The notes: generated by a model not told the origin, from the sequence alone. A stretch of DNA of 64,000 nucleotides from Aminobacter sp. HY435 (GCF_027568395.1 NZ_JANKZL010000003.1:186001-250000), one strand, 5' to 3'. Numbered from the stretch's first letter, positions 39,846 through 49,108 are shown. Numbers and translations: made by a program.

Positions 39846-41317
39846 GCGCGATGCCCTTTGGCAAAATCCTGGAGGCGCTGCGTGTTCCCAGTCCCATCAT
39901 CACCATCACAGGGCGGGTTGCAGGTTTCGAGGAAACATTCCTCGACCTGCTCGGAAGCGGCGTTATCCTTCCCGGCAAGGTCGCGACGTGCAAGGGCACG
40001 GTTCTTTCGCGGGATGGTTATGGCTTGCGCTTCTCCCATGATTCCGAAACCCGCTGGCACGTGATCGCCTTCCAGGGAAGCGAAAACGACGCCGAGGACC
40101 GGGAGAGGACCGCAAGGCAGGTCTTTGTCGCCGCGCGAAGTACCTATCCCATTCTAGGCGTCGCCGAGAGCGAGGATCGGTTACCAGAACTTCTGCGGCA
40201 GGCTGCCCGCGTCAATCTCACCTGTGGCCCGATCGACAACGTCATCATTCGCGAAACCATGCGCGCGGTATTGGGTGAGGTATCGGAAGGCGGCATCACC
40301 CACGAGCATGCTTCGGCGCTGACGCTCGCCGACTTGGCGCTCGCCATCCGGCCGGGAACGTCGCTGGGACGGGTCCTTGATCTTCTGGATGATCTTGCCC
40401 GGATGCGGCTGGCGATGGCAGCCGAAAATGAGAATGGAAGCGGCGTTGCATCCAAGGATTCCGGTAGAAAGGAATTCCGCAGCACGACGACCTCGAAATC
40501 CGAGCGTGGCAACCCCGGATCGGGCAGCGAGCGCATCGAACCGGCGGTGCTGACAGGGACCGACCAGGACAGATTCCTTCCCCGTATCGAAACCTTGGCC
40601 GGCTACGGCAAGGCCAGGGATTGGGCCTTGGGTCTGAAGCAGGATATCGAGGAATGGCGGGCAGGAAAACTGGCCTGGGAGGACATGAGCGTGAAATTGC
40701 TGCTCAGCGGTCCGCCCGGCACCGGGAAGACCGAATTTGCCAAGGCGCTCTGCAACAGTTTGCAGGTTCCGCTGATTGCAACTTCCGTCGCGACCTGGCT
40801 CGAGCCGAGCTATTTGGGCGATGTCCTGAAACGCATGTCCGCCTCCTTCGCCGAGGCGGAGGCGACAGCGCCCTCGATCCTGTTCATCGACGAGATCGAC
40901 GGCATCGGCAAACGTGGCAGCTCGGGCGAATGGAATTCGTATTGGGACTCGGTGGTCAACAAGGCGCTCGAGCTGCTGAACGGGGCTGCGAAAACATCTG
41001 GCGTCATCGTCGTCGCCGCCACCAACAATCTGGATGCGATTGATCGTGCTTTGCTGCGTTCCGGACGGCTTGAGACGCACATCCCCATTCCACGGCCCGA
41101 CACCACGGCGCTGATCGGCATCATTCGCCATCACCTGAAGGACGATCTCGCCTCCGCCGTGGCGAGCGCTCCGACACGGCCAGCATATCCGGCGGATGTT
41201 GCAGGAACCGAGCATGCCGCGGTGACCAACGCTGGCGTCACCGCTTCCGGCGAACCATCCGAGTCCACATCGCGCCAACCTCCTACCGAAGACACAAAGG
41301 ACAATTCACCATGGTGA
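39770..41317 (+). CDS. AAA+ ATPase lacking its own C-terminal lid
   Basis: The 515-residue reading starts at GTG 39770; coding appears to extend upstream (see the preceding entry). LLSGPPGTGKTEFAKALC (about residue 312) is Walker A, SILFIDEIDGIGKRG (about 366) is Walker B, and VVVAATNNLDAIDRALLRSG is the second region of homology with the Arg finger; the closest known relatives are FtsH/katanin-type AAA. After HIPIPRPDTTALIGIIRHHL the chain should enter the helical lid but instead becomes a loose Ala/Ser/Thr/Pro tail. The lid motif appears in the protease gene two genes downstream. It would unfold substrates and feed them to that protease. Confidence 0.8.
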   Translation: MRRSAAPLRAVDVTTMLLVAQSITMSAMPFGKILEALRVPSPIITITGRVAGFEETFLDLLGSGVILPGKVATCKGTVLSRDGYGLRFSHDSETRWHVIAFQGSENDAEDRERTARQVFVAARSTYPILGVAESEDRLPELLRQAARVNLTCGPIDNVIIRETMRAVLGEVSEGGITHEHASALTLADLALAIRPGTSLGRVLDLLDDLARMRLAMAAENENGSGVASKDSGRKEFRSTTTSKSERGNPGSGSERIEPAVLTGTDQDRFLPRIETLAGYGKARDWALGLKQDIEEWRAGKLAWEDMSVKLLLSGPPGTGKTEFAKALCNSLQVPLIATSVATWLEPSYLGDVLKRMSASFAEAEATAPSILFIDEIDGIGKRGSSGEWNSYWDSVVNKALELLNGAAKTSGVIVVAATNNLDAIDRALLRSGRLETHIPIPRPDTTALIGIIRHHLKDDLASAVASAPTRPAYPADVAGTEHAAVTNAGVTASGEPSESTSRQPPTEDTKDNSPW

Positions 41318-41652
41318 TGTTCGACACGTACAAAGCCGTTCAGGATGCTGCGTTCGACCTGGAACTGGAGCGTCTTTCCGCCCTGGTGGCGGATATGAGA
41401 AAGATCCGCACTGGCATGCAGCCCGAGCATCTCGCCGAACAGGCTCCGATCCTCGATCACTGGGTGATTGGCCGTCGGCTGGCCCCATGCCTCGCGGGGC
41501 TGTCGACGGGGCACCCGAAGCTCCCGGGCGAGAACCGCGCGATCGCGACCTCGGACCTGTGGGCGATGTCGGCAGACGGGACTTGGGCGCGGACCCTGTC
41601 GCGCTGGTACCGCCTTGGCCGCCCAGCCGACAATCCCGGACGCGACGCATGA
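41311..41652 (+). CDS. Small protein between ATPase and protease (possibly DUF6634)
   Basis: The 113-residue protein starts at ATG 41311 with AAAGGA 9 bp before it, overlaps the ATPase stop by 7 bp, and its own stop overlaps the protease ATG. It has an N-terminal helix (QDAAFDLELERLSALVADMR) and a conserved-looking C-terminal half (RLAPCLAGLSTGHPKLPGEN, WARTLSRWYRLGRPA). From memory this resembles DUF6634, a small family of unknown function in Rhizobiales. Its place between ATPase and protease suggests an adaptor or assembly factor. Confidence 0.6.
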   Translation: MVMFDTYKAVQDAAFDLELERLSALVADMRKIRTGMQPEHLAEQAPILDHWVIGRRLAPCLAGLSTGHPKLPGENRAIATSDLWAMSADGTWARTLSRWYRLGRPADNPGRDA

Positions 41653-42425
41653 GGCCCTCCATGATCAATCAGAACGATGCCGACGAGGCAACCAGCGACG
41701 TACTCCATCGGCTCGCGCTGAAGGCGAGAGGCATGACTGGTGCCGATATCGAGCGATTGGTGCGCGAAGCGCGCCAGAAGGCACGGCGCAGCAAAAGACC
41801 GATCGCCTTCGCCGATATCTACGACATCCTGGCCTCCGACCGGCCGGAGCGGCCACAGTCGCTTCGCTGGCGCATGGCGATCCACGAGGCCGGTCACGCT
41901 GTCGCCAGGCTCGTTCTCGACCTTGGGCGCGTCACCGCGATCAGCATCGACGGCCCGACGGGAGGCTACACCGAAGGCGAGACGCCGATCATGGAAGCGG
42001 AGACGGAAGGTTTCTTCGTTGGGCTGCTTGTCATCCGGCTCGCGGGCCGCGCCGCCGAGGAAGAAATGCTCGGTTCTGTCAGCGCCGGCGCCGGCGGATC
42101 GCCGGACAGCGATCTGGGCCAGGCGACCGAACTCGCCGTGGCGATGGAAACCGCGCTCGGTTTTGCCGAGGCATCGCCGCTGCTCTTCCGCCCCGTCGAG
42201 GACAGGTCCTCGTTGCTCGCCTACAACCCGGTATTGGCCGAGCGTGTGAGCGCACGGCTCGAAGACGCTTATGGCCGCGCCCGTGAGCTCATCCGTCGAA
42301 ACAGTGACGCAATCCGGCTCCTCGCGGAGGCGCTAATGGAACATGATATGCTGGAAGGGCTGCACCTAGTTGCCGTCCTGAGAGAGGTGAGAAGGCGGAC
42401 AATGAACGTGGAACCGCTGACATGA
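41649..42425 (+). CDS. Soluble M41 (FtsH-type) zinc protease carrying an AAA lid
   Basis: The protein is about 258 residues. The first 60 residues (LALKARGMTGADIERLVREA, then RQKARRSKRPIAFADIYDIL) match the helical AAA lid of FtsH, which normally belongs to the ATPase. The peptidase follows: MAIHEAGHAVARLVLD is HExxH (about residues 78-82), and SPDSDLGQATELAVAMETAL supplies the third ligand, Asp. There is no membrane helix, unlike FtsH. It should work with the AAA+ protein encoded at 39770-41317 as a split, cytosolic FtsH-like machine. Confidence 0.85.
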   Translation: MRPSMINQNDADEATSDVLHRLALKARGMTGADIERLVREARQKARRSKRPIAFADIYDILASDRPERPQSLRWRMAIHEAGHAVARLVLDLGRVTAISIDGPTGGYTEGETPIMEAETEGFFVGLLVIRLAGRAAEEEMLGSVSAGAGGSPDSDLGQATELAVAMETALGFAEASPLLFRPVEDRSSLLAYNPVLAERVSARLEDAYGRARELIRRNSDAIRLLAEALMEHDMLEGLHLVAVLREVRRRTMNVEPLT

Positions 42426-42943
42426 TCCCCAATTTCGAACGCTGTTGGAGGGTCGGATGACGTTGTTCGACCTATGTCTAATACGGGCCTATGCAGCGGT
42501 CGGAAGGGCAATGAGGGGTACCGCGGTTGTGTCCCGACCGTCGCTGTGTCCTGCCCCGGCGACTTGCCCGGAAAGGTACCGCGACGCGCTTCAACAGTGG
42601 CTTGTAAAGGCTTCGTGCGGCTCACGGCCTCAGACGCGTCGCCGGCTGGCATGTTCACGGTTAAGTCCTTTCGCGTTCGCCAGTCAGTCCTTCGGGAGTG
42701 TTCATGGCCGGAAATCCGCCATCAGGATTCGACTCATCGAGACGGAAGGATTCCGAACAATAGGTGGCAAGGATTCGTTTTAACATCAATATCTTGCTGT
42801 ATGATGTTAAAGTTGACTCAGAACCGATCGTGTGCCTGAATGCGACCTCGCACGACGGGTCACGCTTGAGGAGGTAGATCAGATGCCCGCAAGGCAGAGA
42901 ACCACCCGAGACACCTACCGCCGCGTCCCCCACCCACCCGGAG
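42426..42943. other. Gene-poor stretch
   Basis: No gene is supported. A short frame at 42457 (MTLFDLCLIRAYAAVGRAMR) follows a GGAGGG site but loses coding character after about 30 residues, like a truncated gene. AT content rises near 42,780-42,830, just before the integrase remains. Confidence 0.4.
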
Positions 42944-43472
42944 GTGGCGCAGATGGCGCAACCGAACACGAGCATGGGTCCGGTGCTGGCAAGGACGATC
43001 GCCTTCGCGGGTCTAGGGGCAGCGGAACACTGCACGCTCACTTGGGACGATGTAGGTTTTGATGCCGATACAATCCGCGTTGGATTCAGAATGCGCGGCG
43101 AGGGCCATCGCGTCTTCCGTATACCCCCATGCTGAATCGGGCGCTGCAGGAGTGGAAGGCTGTTGCGCCGGGTAGCCAGATAAACTTGGTGTTTCCTGAT
43201 CTGTCTGGGCGCGCTTTCTCCCGCAATGGTTTGACAGCATGGTTCAGGCGGGGCGGCGGGTTGTATGAAAAATACTCCCTCACGTCGCTTCGATGCATGG
43301 CTGGGCCACCGGATGGCAGAGGAGGGCTTACGCCCGCGCAACTAGTTCACCGACTTGGACGAGCGATCCCGCGGGACCAAGGACACGGCATCGCGGAGTT
43401 CGGCATGAACTAATCGATTTGGAACGCTATGCCGCGGCCGAAAGAGCGGTGTTCTCCGCCGTTAGCTCCTAG
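42944..43472 (+). pseudogene. Decayed tyrosine recombinase (integrase) remnant
   Basis: Pieces of one integrase catalytic domain appear in successive frames. LTWDDVGFDADTIRVGFRMR and HRVFRIPP lie up to 43130, MLNRALQEWKAVAPG with LVFPDLSGRAFSRNGL from 43129, and DLERYAAAERAVFSAVSS ends at the TAG at 43470. These are the (R)WxDVDFdxxtIrv, LxxWKxxxP, LVFPxxxG and C-terminal DLE segments of rhizobial-type phage integrases. At least two frameshifts and in-frame stops are present, and the N-terminal domain is gone. Confidence 0.75.
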
Positions 43473-43803
43473 ACGAGCAGCTGGGCGCATGCATGTCGGC
43501 CGAAGCGGCAGAGGGCCGCCTGGAAACGAGGAAACGTGGGTTGTTAGTAGGAGGAGTAAGCAATGGTTACGCGGGATTACGGGAAGAGCAAATCGTCAGA
43601 AATCCACCGTCACTCAGCGAAGAGACGACGGGCTTGCACTTCAACCCACCACGCTAAACACGGAAGTGTTCGGTCTAGGTTAACAGCACCTTCTCCAGCT
43701 GGGCCAATTCGAGTCCACGTCGTAGTCCTCCAGGGCGGCTCAGCCGGGCACGTCGACTCAGCCAAGGTCGCCATGAATGACAATTACTCTGGGGGACCTT
43801 CCG
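43473..43803. other. Gene-poor stretch before the excisionase-like gene
   Basis: No gene is supported. It probably holds the promoter for the 43804 gene and the integrase. Confidence 0.4.
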
Positions 43804-44106
43804 ATGCGCGCAGCCAATGACAACCACCCTGTCTGCAACGACATTCGCTTTCGCGTCGATCCCAGATTAGTGCCGCTGGAGAAGGCGGCGCGTCGGCTAC
43901 ATCTGACACGGGCTTCGTTTTTGGAGATCCTGCCTGCCTTGGTCGCGCATGGGTTTCCTGAGGCCTGCCTTGTGACGGGTCACTTCGATCTGAAGGCGAT
44001 CGACTACTGGCTAGATCAACATGCAGGTCTCGTCGCTGATGACCGCAGCCAAACACAGGCAGAAGCTTCACGTCTGGTCAAGGCAAGGCTGGCGTCGCTG
44101 ACCTAG
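43804..44106 (+). CDS. Small winged-helix/excisionase-like protein
   Basis: The 100-residue protein starts at ATG 43804 after a GGGGGACC site; an in-frame ATG 27 bases earlier is less likely. It has PLEKAARRLHLTRASFLEIL, a MerR/excisionase-like helix-turn-helix where a rule such as LxxxxxFxxxLxxL sets the wing, then GHFDLKAIDYWLDQHAGL. Proteins of this size lie directly before integrases in many rhizobial islands and act as directionality factors. The integrase starts 35 bp downstream. Function is inferred from fold and place. Confidence 0.65.
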   Translation: MRAANDNHPVCNDIRFRVDPRLVPLEKAARRLHLTRASFLEILPALVAHGFPEACLVTGHFDLKAIDYWLDQHAGLVADDRSQTQAEASRLVKARLASLT

Positions 44107-44141
44107 CTCACTTCGGTATGTTTCAGGCGCAAGGGGACGTT

Positions 44142-45332
44142 GTGAGCAAGATTCGATACCAACACTACGTTGTTCGCAAGGGCCGCGGGTATTGGCTTGT
44201 CACACCCAAGATGAAGGCTATGGGCTTTCACAATATCCGCTGTGGCAAGGATGGGCCCCAAGCACGGGAAATCGCAGATGAGTGGGAGAAGCGATGGCAG
44301 GCGGCGCGCCGGGGATTGGGGGATAGCGGGCCAAGAAAACAATACCCAAAGAATACCCTGGGGGACGCATTCGATCGTTTCAGGCGTACAAATGAATGGA
44401 TCGACAAGCCGCCTCGCACCAAAGAAGACTGGGAACGCGGTTGGAAGCTGATCGAACCCTATTTCGGGGATCTCAATCCGAAATTCATAGGGCTCGAAGA
44501 ACTCGACAGTTGGTATGGAAGGCTCAGAAAGCGTTACGGGGACGACAAAGCTGGTCGGGGACTCAAGACTTGGCGTGCTCTTTACCCGAAACTCGTTGGG
44601 TTCAAACTTGCCGACGACCCCGATCCATCTTTGGCTCTCACAAAACACAATCCGTCGCCCCGAACAGAAGTGTGGTCAGAGGGAGAATGGGTGAGATTGG
44701 TGAAAGCCGCTATCAGGATGAACTATCATGGGCTGGCATGCATAATGGCCGTCACCTGGGACACCATCTTTCAGCCAGGAGACACCCGAGGCCTCACTTT
44801 GAGCCACATACACGCAAGCGGTGATGAATGGGCCTTTCCGATTACCAGGGGCAAGACGAAGAAACGAGCATTGGGTATCTTATGCAAGCGGACAAAGAGA
44901 CTGGTTGAAGCATATCTGAACGCGTTGCCATTCGAGCTCACTCCAAACGCACACCTCTTCTACACCCGCGGCTCTCAGCCTGGAGACCGTGGAGGCCGGC
45001 CGCACCCGCCGGTTCCCTACAGGACCAACTCCTTGAATAAGGATTTCGCTACCGTACGACGAGCAGTGTTCGGTGAAGGTGAAAAGCGATTGCTGATGGA
45101 TACTCGACGATCGGGTGCGAGGGAGGTCGACGCTGGCGGGGCTAAGATTGAGGATGTAGCTGCCAAGATGGGCAACAACATCGATGAAAGCGCGTTCCTT
45201 CAGCAAACCTATCTCGGCGTCAGCGTTGCACGTGTTCGCGCTGCGGACGAATCCCGTAAGGTCGGTCGCCGTCGGCTGGCATCTGAACAGAACATGTTCA
45301 AAAAGTTGAAACTCCACCCGCGGAAAAGTTGA
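44142..45332 (+). CDS. int: Tyrosine-type site-specific integrase of the island
   Basis: The protein is about 396 residues from the GTG at 44142 (SKIRYQHYVVRKGRGYWLVT), preferred for its AAGGGG site; ATG 44118 is an alternative. There is an N-terminal arm-binding and core-binding part to about residue 170. The catalytic domain has the first Arg in FQPGDTRGLTLSHI, box II in LLMDTRRSGAREVDAGGAKI, and the nucleophile Tyr in SAFLQQTYLGVS. The usual HxxR His is replaced by Asp (DTRR) and the second His region reads KMGNN, as in several phage-like integrases. It ends 63 bp from the tRNA-Asp it recreated, as expected for the enzyme that moved the island. Confidence 0.9.
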   Translation: MSKIRYQHYVVRKGRGYWLVTPKMKAMGFHNIRCGKDGPQAREIADEWEKRWQAARRGLGDSGPRKQYPKNTLGDAFDRFRRTNEWIDKPPRTKEDWERGWKLIEPYFGDLNPKFIGLEELDSWYGRLRKRYGDDKAGRGLKTWRALYPKLVGFKLADDPDPSLALTKHNPSPRTEVWSEGEWVRLVKAAIRMNYHGLACIMAVTWDTIFQPGDTRGLTLSHIHASGDEWAFPITRGKTKKRALGILCKRTKRLVEAYLNALPFELTPNAHLFYTRGSQPGDRGGRPHPPVPYRTNSLNKDFATVRRAVFGEGEKRLLMDTRRSGAREVDAGGAKIEDVAAKMGNNIDESAFLQQTYLGVSVARVRAADESRKVGRRRLASEQNMFKKLKLHPRKS

Positions 45333-45336
45333 AACT
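45303..45336. repeat. Right-end integrase arm sites (AAGTTGAAACT x2, direct)
   Basis: AAGTTGAAACT occurs at 45303-45313 and 45326-45336, 23 bp apart, overlapping the end of the integrase gene. The same word is at the left end (10129, 10173). Confidence 0.75.
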
Positions 45337-45395
45337 TCTCTTGGCGGTGTCGGTTGAAGAGACCAGAAAACACTTTCCCTTCAATAAGATAAGAA

Positions 45396-45443
45396 TGGCG
45401 CGAGTGACGGGGCTCGAACCCGCGACCTCCGGCGTGACAGGCC
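45396..45443 (-). repeat. attR: 48-bp tRNA-Asp repeat
   Basis: The exact match to attL at 10054-10101 runs from the encoded CCA to the anticodon stem. The crossover must lie in these 48 bp, probably near the anticodon loop as for other tRNA-specific integrases. Confidence 0.9.
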
Positions 45444-45472
45444 GGCACTCTAACCGACTGAGCTACACCCGC
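45396..45472 (-). tRNA. tRNA-Asp (GUC), second copy, restored by the island
   Basis: Identical in sequence to the tRNA at 9629-9705, including the GTC anticodon, discriminator G and encoded CCA. Its 5' half and upstream flank (GCGCTGGGCGCCGCGTCG region) are chromosomal. Its 3' half is supplied by the island and has a different downstream flank (TTATCTTATTG on the minus strand). The gene stays functional after integration. Confidence 0.96.
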
Positions 45473-45685
45473 GCTCTGGACGTTAGCGCTGGGCGCCGCG
45501 TCGTTGGGGCGTGAATTACGGGGTTCGATGGGGAGTGTCAAGCGACATCGGAGAGATAATCGACATTCTTTGTCGTCTGGTTTTCCACAGGTTGGATACG
45601 CGCGTCAACTTGCGTCGACCTCCGACAACCGACCGTATTTGACCTTGCAGATCGTCGGCGAACCGCTTAAAGCTCCGCCCGGTTG

Positions 45686-45761
<76 letters not shown>

Positions 45762-46088
45762 TGCTACCTTTTGAAATCGCTGCATTATTCGGTTCACACC
45801 AGCGTGCTGAATGTGCTCCATTCGAGGGCTGGCAACAGTTCAGCAACAACATTGCCGCGATTCTTGCTGCCGAATCTAACTGGCGCCCGTCGGCACGCTC
45901 AGGCGGACCCATTCGAATTCCTGCCTACAGGCAATCTACGAAATCCATTTCCTGTGTTCGAAACCTGAACTTGCCGCTGCTTGCAGAGATCACAGCATTC
46001 GTTTTCGTAATTCTATTTGGAATAAGAGCCTGCTTTATTCGGCTATTTTTGTGTTCGACGCCTTTGCCGTCAATTCTGAACTGTTGTG
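45762..46088. other. AT-richer intergenic stretch
   Basis: No gene is supported. An open frame starting inside the tRNA-Val CCA end (45761) has poor coding character. A T-rich section around 46,000-46,060 lowers the GC content. Confidence 0.45.
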
Positions 46089-47120
46089 TTAGCCAAAAAT
46101 CCCAAGCTCCTTGACAATAGATTGCCATTTCCGCTCGGTCGTCGTTACTGAAAGCTCTTCAGTCCAATATGCCGTTGCAAGCGCTATTTCATCGCTCTGT
46201 GGTTTTTGGCTGGCGATTGCACGGTGGTAGACTTCCACGTGTTGCTCCACGAAAATGTCGGCTCCCACTGATCTGCGCAGCGTCTCGGTAACAAGACACG
46301 CATCGGCGGCGTCGTACTGGGAAATGGCATCGGCCAGATTCTCGACCGTCACTGCCTGTGACAAAATTCCAATTCCCAGGTTTCGCCGTCGCCATAGCGG
46401 AAGGTTGTCATTTGTCAGCAGGCCAGCAAAGCCACGCTCGTCACAAACGATGACGGCACAACCGGTGGCCGCGGCTTCGATTGCCATTCGAGCGGTGGCA
46501 AATACGAGATCGTAGTCGCCCAGAACTGTCTCGATATCCGGCACGAACCGGCTTGTCCCGCGTCCCAGCTCGTCGACATCGATGCCCGCATCAGCACAGG
46601 CCGCGCGCACGCTATCCTGGTGGCCCCGGTTTTTCGTCAGCAACAATGCGCGCTTGGGCTTGGCTGGCAACGGGGTGCGTCGTTTGAAGCGTTCAAGATC
46701 GACGGCGTTCAAGATGACCGAAAGCCGTTCAGACGGCACGCCAACCTCACGGCACTTGGCAGCGCAGGTCTCGTCGACCGCAATGACTGCGCGGATCTGC
46801 GGATGCGGCAGTGGTGCCTCAACGTCGTAAACCGAACTGTGGCAGGAATAGACCACTGGGACGTCTGGAAATCGTGCCATGGCAATCAAGCACGGGGTCA
46901 GGTGCTGCGCGTGGATCACGTCCGGCGGTTCTGTCAGTTGAGACACCCGGTCGACGACGCGGAATCCGCGCTGACGCATGCTCTGCGCCTGCTGGCCAAG
47001 CTGGGGTGCAAAGAGAACAGGCTGGTGGCCAGCTCTCCTCAAACCTTCCGCCAAGAGTTCGGCCACGTTCTCTGAGCCTGAATAATTCTTGACGAACAAG
47101 TTGGTTATGAGCACGCGCAC
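46089..47120 (-). CDS. GT-B fold glycosyltransferase (family 4-like)
   Basis: The 343-residue protein has an N-terminal Rossmann half (MRVLITNLFVKNYSGSENVA, with the GSE loop; ADIVHAQH-like DVIHAQHLTPCLIAMA). A middle strand (VPSERLSVILNAVDLERF) is typical of GT4 enzymes. The C-terminal half has LVFATARMAIEAAATGCAVI, the EAxxxGxPV-type donor-binding helix with A/C replacements. It likely transfers a sugar from a nucleotide donor to a surface glycan. It diverges from the PIG-L-like gene across 39 bp, so the two may share control. Confidence 0.85.
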   Translation of the reverse strand: MRVLITNLFVKNYSGSENVAELLAEGLRRAGHQPVLFAPQLGQQAQSMRQRGFRVVDRVSQLTEPPDVIHAQHLTPCLIAMARFPDVPVVYSCHSSVYDVEAPLPHPQIRAVIAVDETCAAKCREVGVPSERLSVILNAVDLERFKRRTPLPAKPKRALLLTKNRGHQDSVRAACADAGIDVDELGRGTSRFVPDIETVLGDYDLVFATARMAIEAAATGCAVIVCDERGFAGLLTNDNLPLWRRRNLGIGILSQAVTVENLADAISQYDAADACLVTETLRRSVGADIFVEQHVEVYHRAIASQKPQSDEIALATAYWTEELSVTTTERKWQSIVKELGIFG

Positions 47121-47159
47121 TCTAGTACCCCGGTATATACCGCCACCCTGCCAAACTGG

Positions 47160-47891
47160 ATGACAACGATGAAAACGATTCTGATCCTAGCTCATCCAGG
47201 GCATGAGTTGCGGATCTTTCACTGGATGGAAACGACCCGGCCGGTCGTGTGTATCCTGACCGACGGCTCGGGCGGAAATCAGTCCTCAAGGACGGCATAT
47301 TCCAGGGAAACCCTGGACGCCGTGGGAGCCGAGCCCGGGCCAGTCTTTGGCCAGGTGCCTGACAGGGATTGGTACGAGGCAATCCTGACCGGAAATGCTG
47401 CGCCGTTTCTCAAAGCTGCCAATGAAGCGTTCGAAATCGTCGAGGGCGCAGCGGTCGTGACTGTCGTCGCTGACGCTGTCGATGGCTACAATCCCATACA
47501 TGATCTGAGCTCAGCGATTGGGGAGGCCGTGGCGGCGAGGCTTGCGGCATCGGGCTCAGTCGTTACCCGCCTCGCCTCCGCCGCGATCCCCGGAGTTGTC
47601 GGCAGCGAGGTCACTGAGGTTTGCCTCGACGCTGAAGCGCGCGTACGCAAGATGGCTGCAGTTCGCGCCTATGTGCCTCTCGCGGAAGAAGCGCGGCGTA
47701 TCTTCGAGGAGGCGCCGGACTCCTTCGCGCGTGAGGCGTTGATCCGACAGGACTTCGACTGGCCGGAAGGCTTCCAGCCGCATTGGGAGAAATTTGCAAA
47801 AGAACGTGTTGCGACTGGCCGTTATGCCACTCCCATCAGCTACCGGGATCACGTCCTGCCCATCGCTCGCGCAATTCTAGGCTGGAGGTAG
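47160..47891 (+). CDS. PIG-L/LmbE-like protein
   Basis: The 243-residue protein begins with MKTILILAHPGHELRIFHWM (the Met at 47169 may be the true start). AHPxxE is the metal-binding opening of PIG-L/LmbE deacetylases, with Gly-His in place of the usual Asp-Asp. VVTVVADAVDGYNPIHDLSS supplies the later D and H. The replacement of the first Asp makes zinc-dependent deacetylation doubtful. It is divergent to a glycosyltransferase, which fits a role in modifying an amino sugar. Confidence 0.65.
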   Translation: MTTMKTILILAHPGHELRIFHWMETTRPVVCILTDGSGGNQSSRTAYSRETLDAVGAEPGPVFGQVPDRDWYEAILTGNAAPFLKAANEAFEIVEGAAVVTVVADAVDGYNPIHDLSSAIGEAVAARLAASGSVVTRLASAAIPGVVGSEVTEVCLDAEARVRKMAAVRAYVPLAEEARRIFEEAPDSFAREALIRQDFDWPEGFQPHWEKFAKERVATGRYATPISYRDHVLPIARAILGWR

Positions 47892-47957
47892 TCGAACTGT
47901 TCTGTGCCCGCTCGTGGCCGAGGGATTCTGAGGACATGCCCCGCAAAACAACCTTAC

Positions 47958-49058
47958 CTAGTGCTGCGACGCTCTCAAGCGGCTGACAAGCGCAACAAGC
48001 TCAGACTGCCTGCTCACCTCAAGCTTGCTGAAAATCGATCTTAGATGGGTGCGCGCGGTTTCGTAGCTGATTGCCTTCGAGGCCGCGGCGTCCCGCAGAG
48101 ATGCCCCTTCTGCCAATAGCATCGCCAGAGTGGCCTCCATCGGCGTCAATCCGAGGGATTTGGAAATGACATTGGCTGGCGGCGATTGCGGGTTCAGGTC
48201 CTCGATCAGGCACACGCCAACCGAATGAGAGAAAATATCCGGCAGTGCGCCGCCGAGCCGCTGTATCTTCAACACCAGTGGCTTCATGCCTGGACGTTCG
48301 ACCACGAGCGGATCGGCCCGCTTTGGTTCCAACCATTGTTCTGTGAGGACGGCCCTCATGCGTTTGCGGACTTGCGCCGTTTCCAAGCTCGTTCTCAGGA
48401 CCAACTCACCCCCGGTCACCTGCAGGTGGGGACCGAGACATTCGTTGGCCCTTGCGTTGACAGCGGTAACCTTCCCTACCCTGTCGAAGAAGATGGCGCC
48501 GATGCTTGCCATGTCGAACGCTTCGACCATGCCATCGATCGTGCGTGCGGACAGATGTTTCATCATCGTGGCCGACATCATCAATCTGTCCCGCATCATG
48601 CTAAAAATTCGCTCGTGTTCGCCCTCGTAGGGATCGTCGTTGAGTTTTCGATGAAGAACAAAGCAAAGAATGTCCTCTTCTTGGCCGAAACCTACAATGC
48701 ATGTCCTGCCCAGGCCGAAGCGAGATTGAGCACGATAATAATCTTGGGTCTTGAAATCCTCTCTGGTCGTATAGTGCTGCTCCAAAACGGTGCCGCGCCT
48801 GGCAAGAATGGGGAAGCCTCGGTTGCGCCATTCGTTCTTGTCCCAGCCCCCGTCGAAATAACCTTCCATGGCAGGCTTCAGGCTGTCAGTTGAAATCAGC
48901 CCCCCGGGGAAGCGCCCAAGTATCGGTACGATGTTGACGCCGAATGCTCCCGTGGCTTCGGCGACGCGGTCGAGGATATCTGGCCAAAGGGATGTATCAA
49001 TCGCCGCCTCCAGCGTCCGATCAAGAGCTTGATCGAGCTTCGCGAAATCGATGCGCAT
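47958..49058 (-). CDS. LuxR-family transcriptional regulator
   Basis: The 366-residue protein has a long N-terminal sensing part (about 1-295) with a PAS-like stretch (AFDMASIGAIFFDRVGKVTA). It ends in a LuxR/GerE helix-turn-helix: GLTPMEATLAMLLAEGASLR, AISYETARTHLRSIFSKLEV, SRQSELVALVSRL. The threonine-arginine TARTHL and KL-V-RQSEL signature is complete. No autoinducer-binding domain is obvious. Its ligand and targets are unknown. It stands alone. Confidence 0.85.
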   Translation of the reverse strand: MRIDFAKLDQALDRTLEAAIDTSLWPDILDRVAEATGAFGVNIVPILGRFPGGLISTDSLKPAMEGYFDGGWDKNEWRNRGFPILARRGTVLEQHYTTREDFKTQDYYRAQSRFGLGRTCIVGFGQEEDILCFVLHRKLNDDPYEGEHERIFSMMRDRLMMSATMMKHLSARTIDGMVEAFDMASIGAIFFDRVGKVTAVNARANECLGPHLQVTGGELVLRTSLETAQVRKRMRAVLTEQWLEPKRADPLVVERPGMKPLVLKIQRLGGALPDIFSHSVGVCLIEDLNPQSPPANVISKSLGLTPMEATLAMLLAEGASLRDAAASKAISYETARTHLRSIFSKLEVSRQSELVALVSRLRASQH

Positions 49059-49108
49059 TTTGCAGGAAAGCCCTCAGCACAACCCCTGACGGTAGATAGC
49101 ACGCATTC

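Noticed and set aside
42457-42783. A short frame with a GGAGGG site after the M41 gene
   Set aside because: Coding character fades after about 30 residues and the rest is Cys/Arg/Ser-rich; not listed as a gene.
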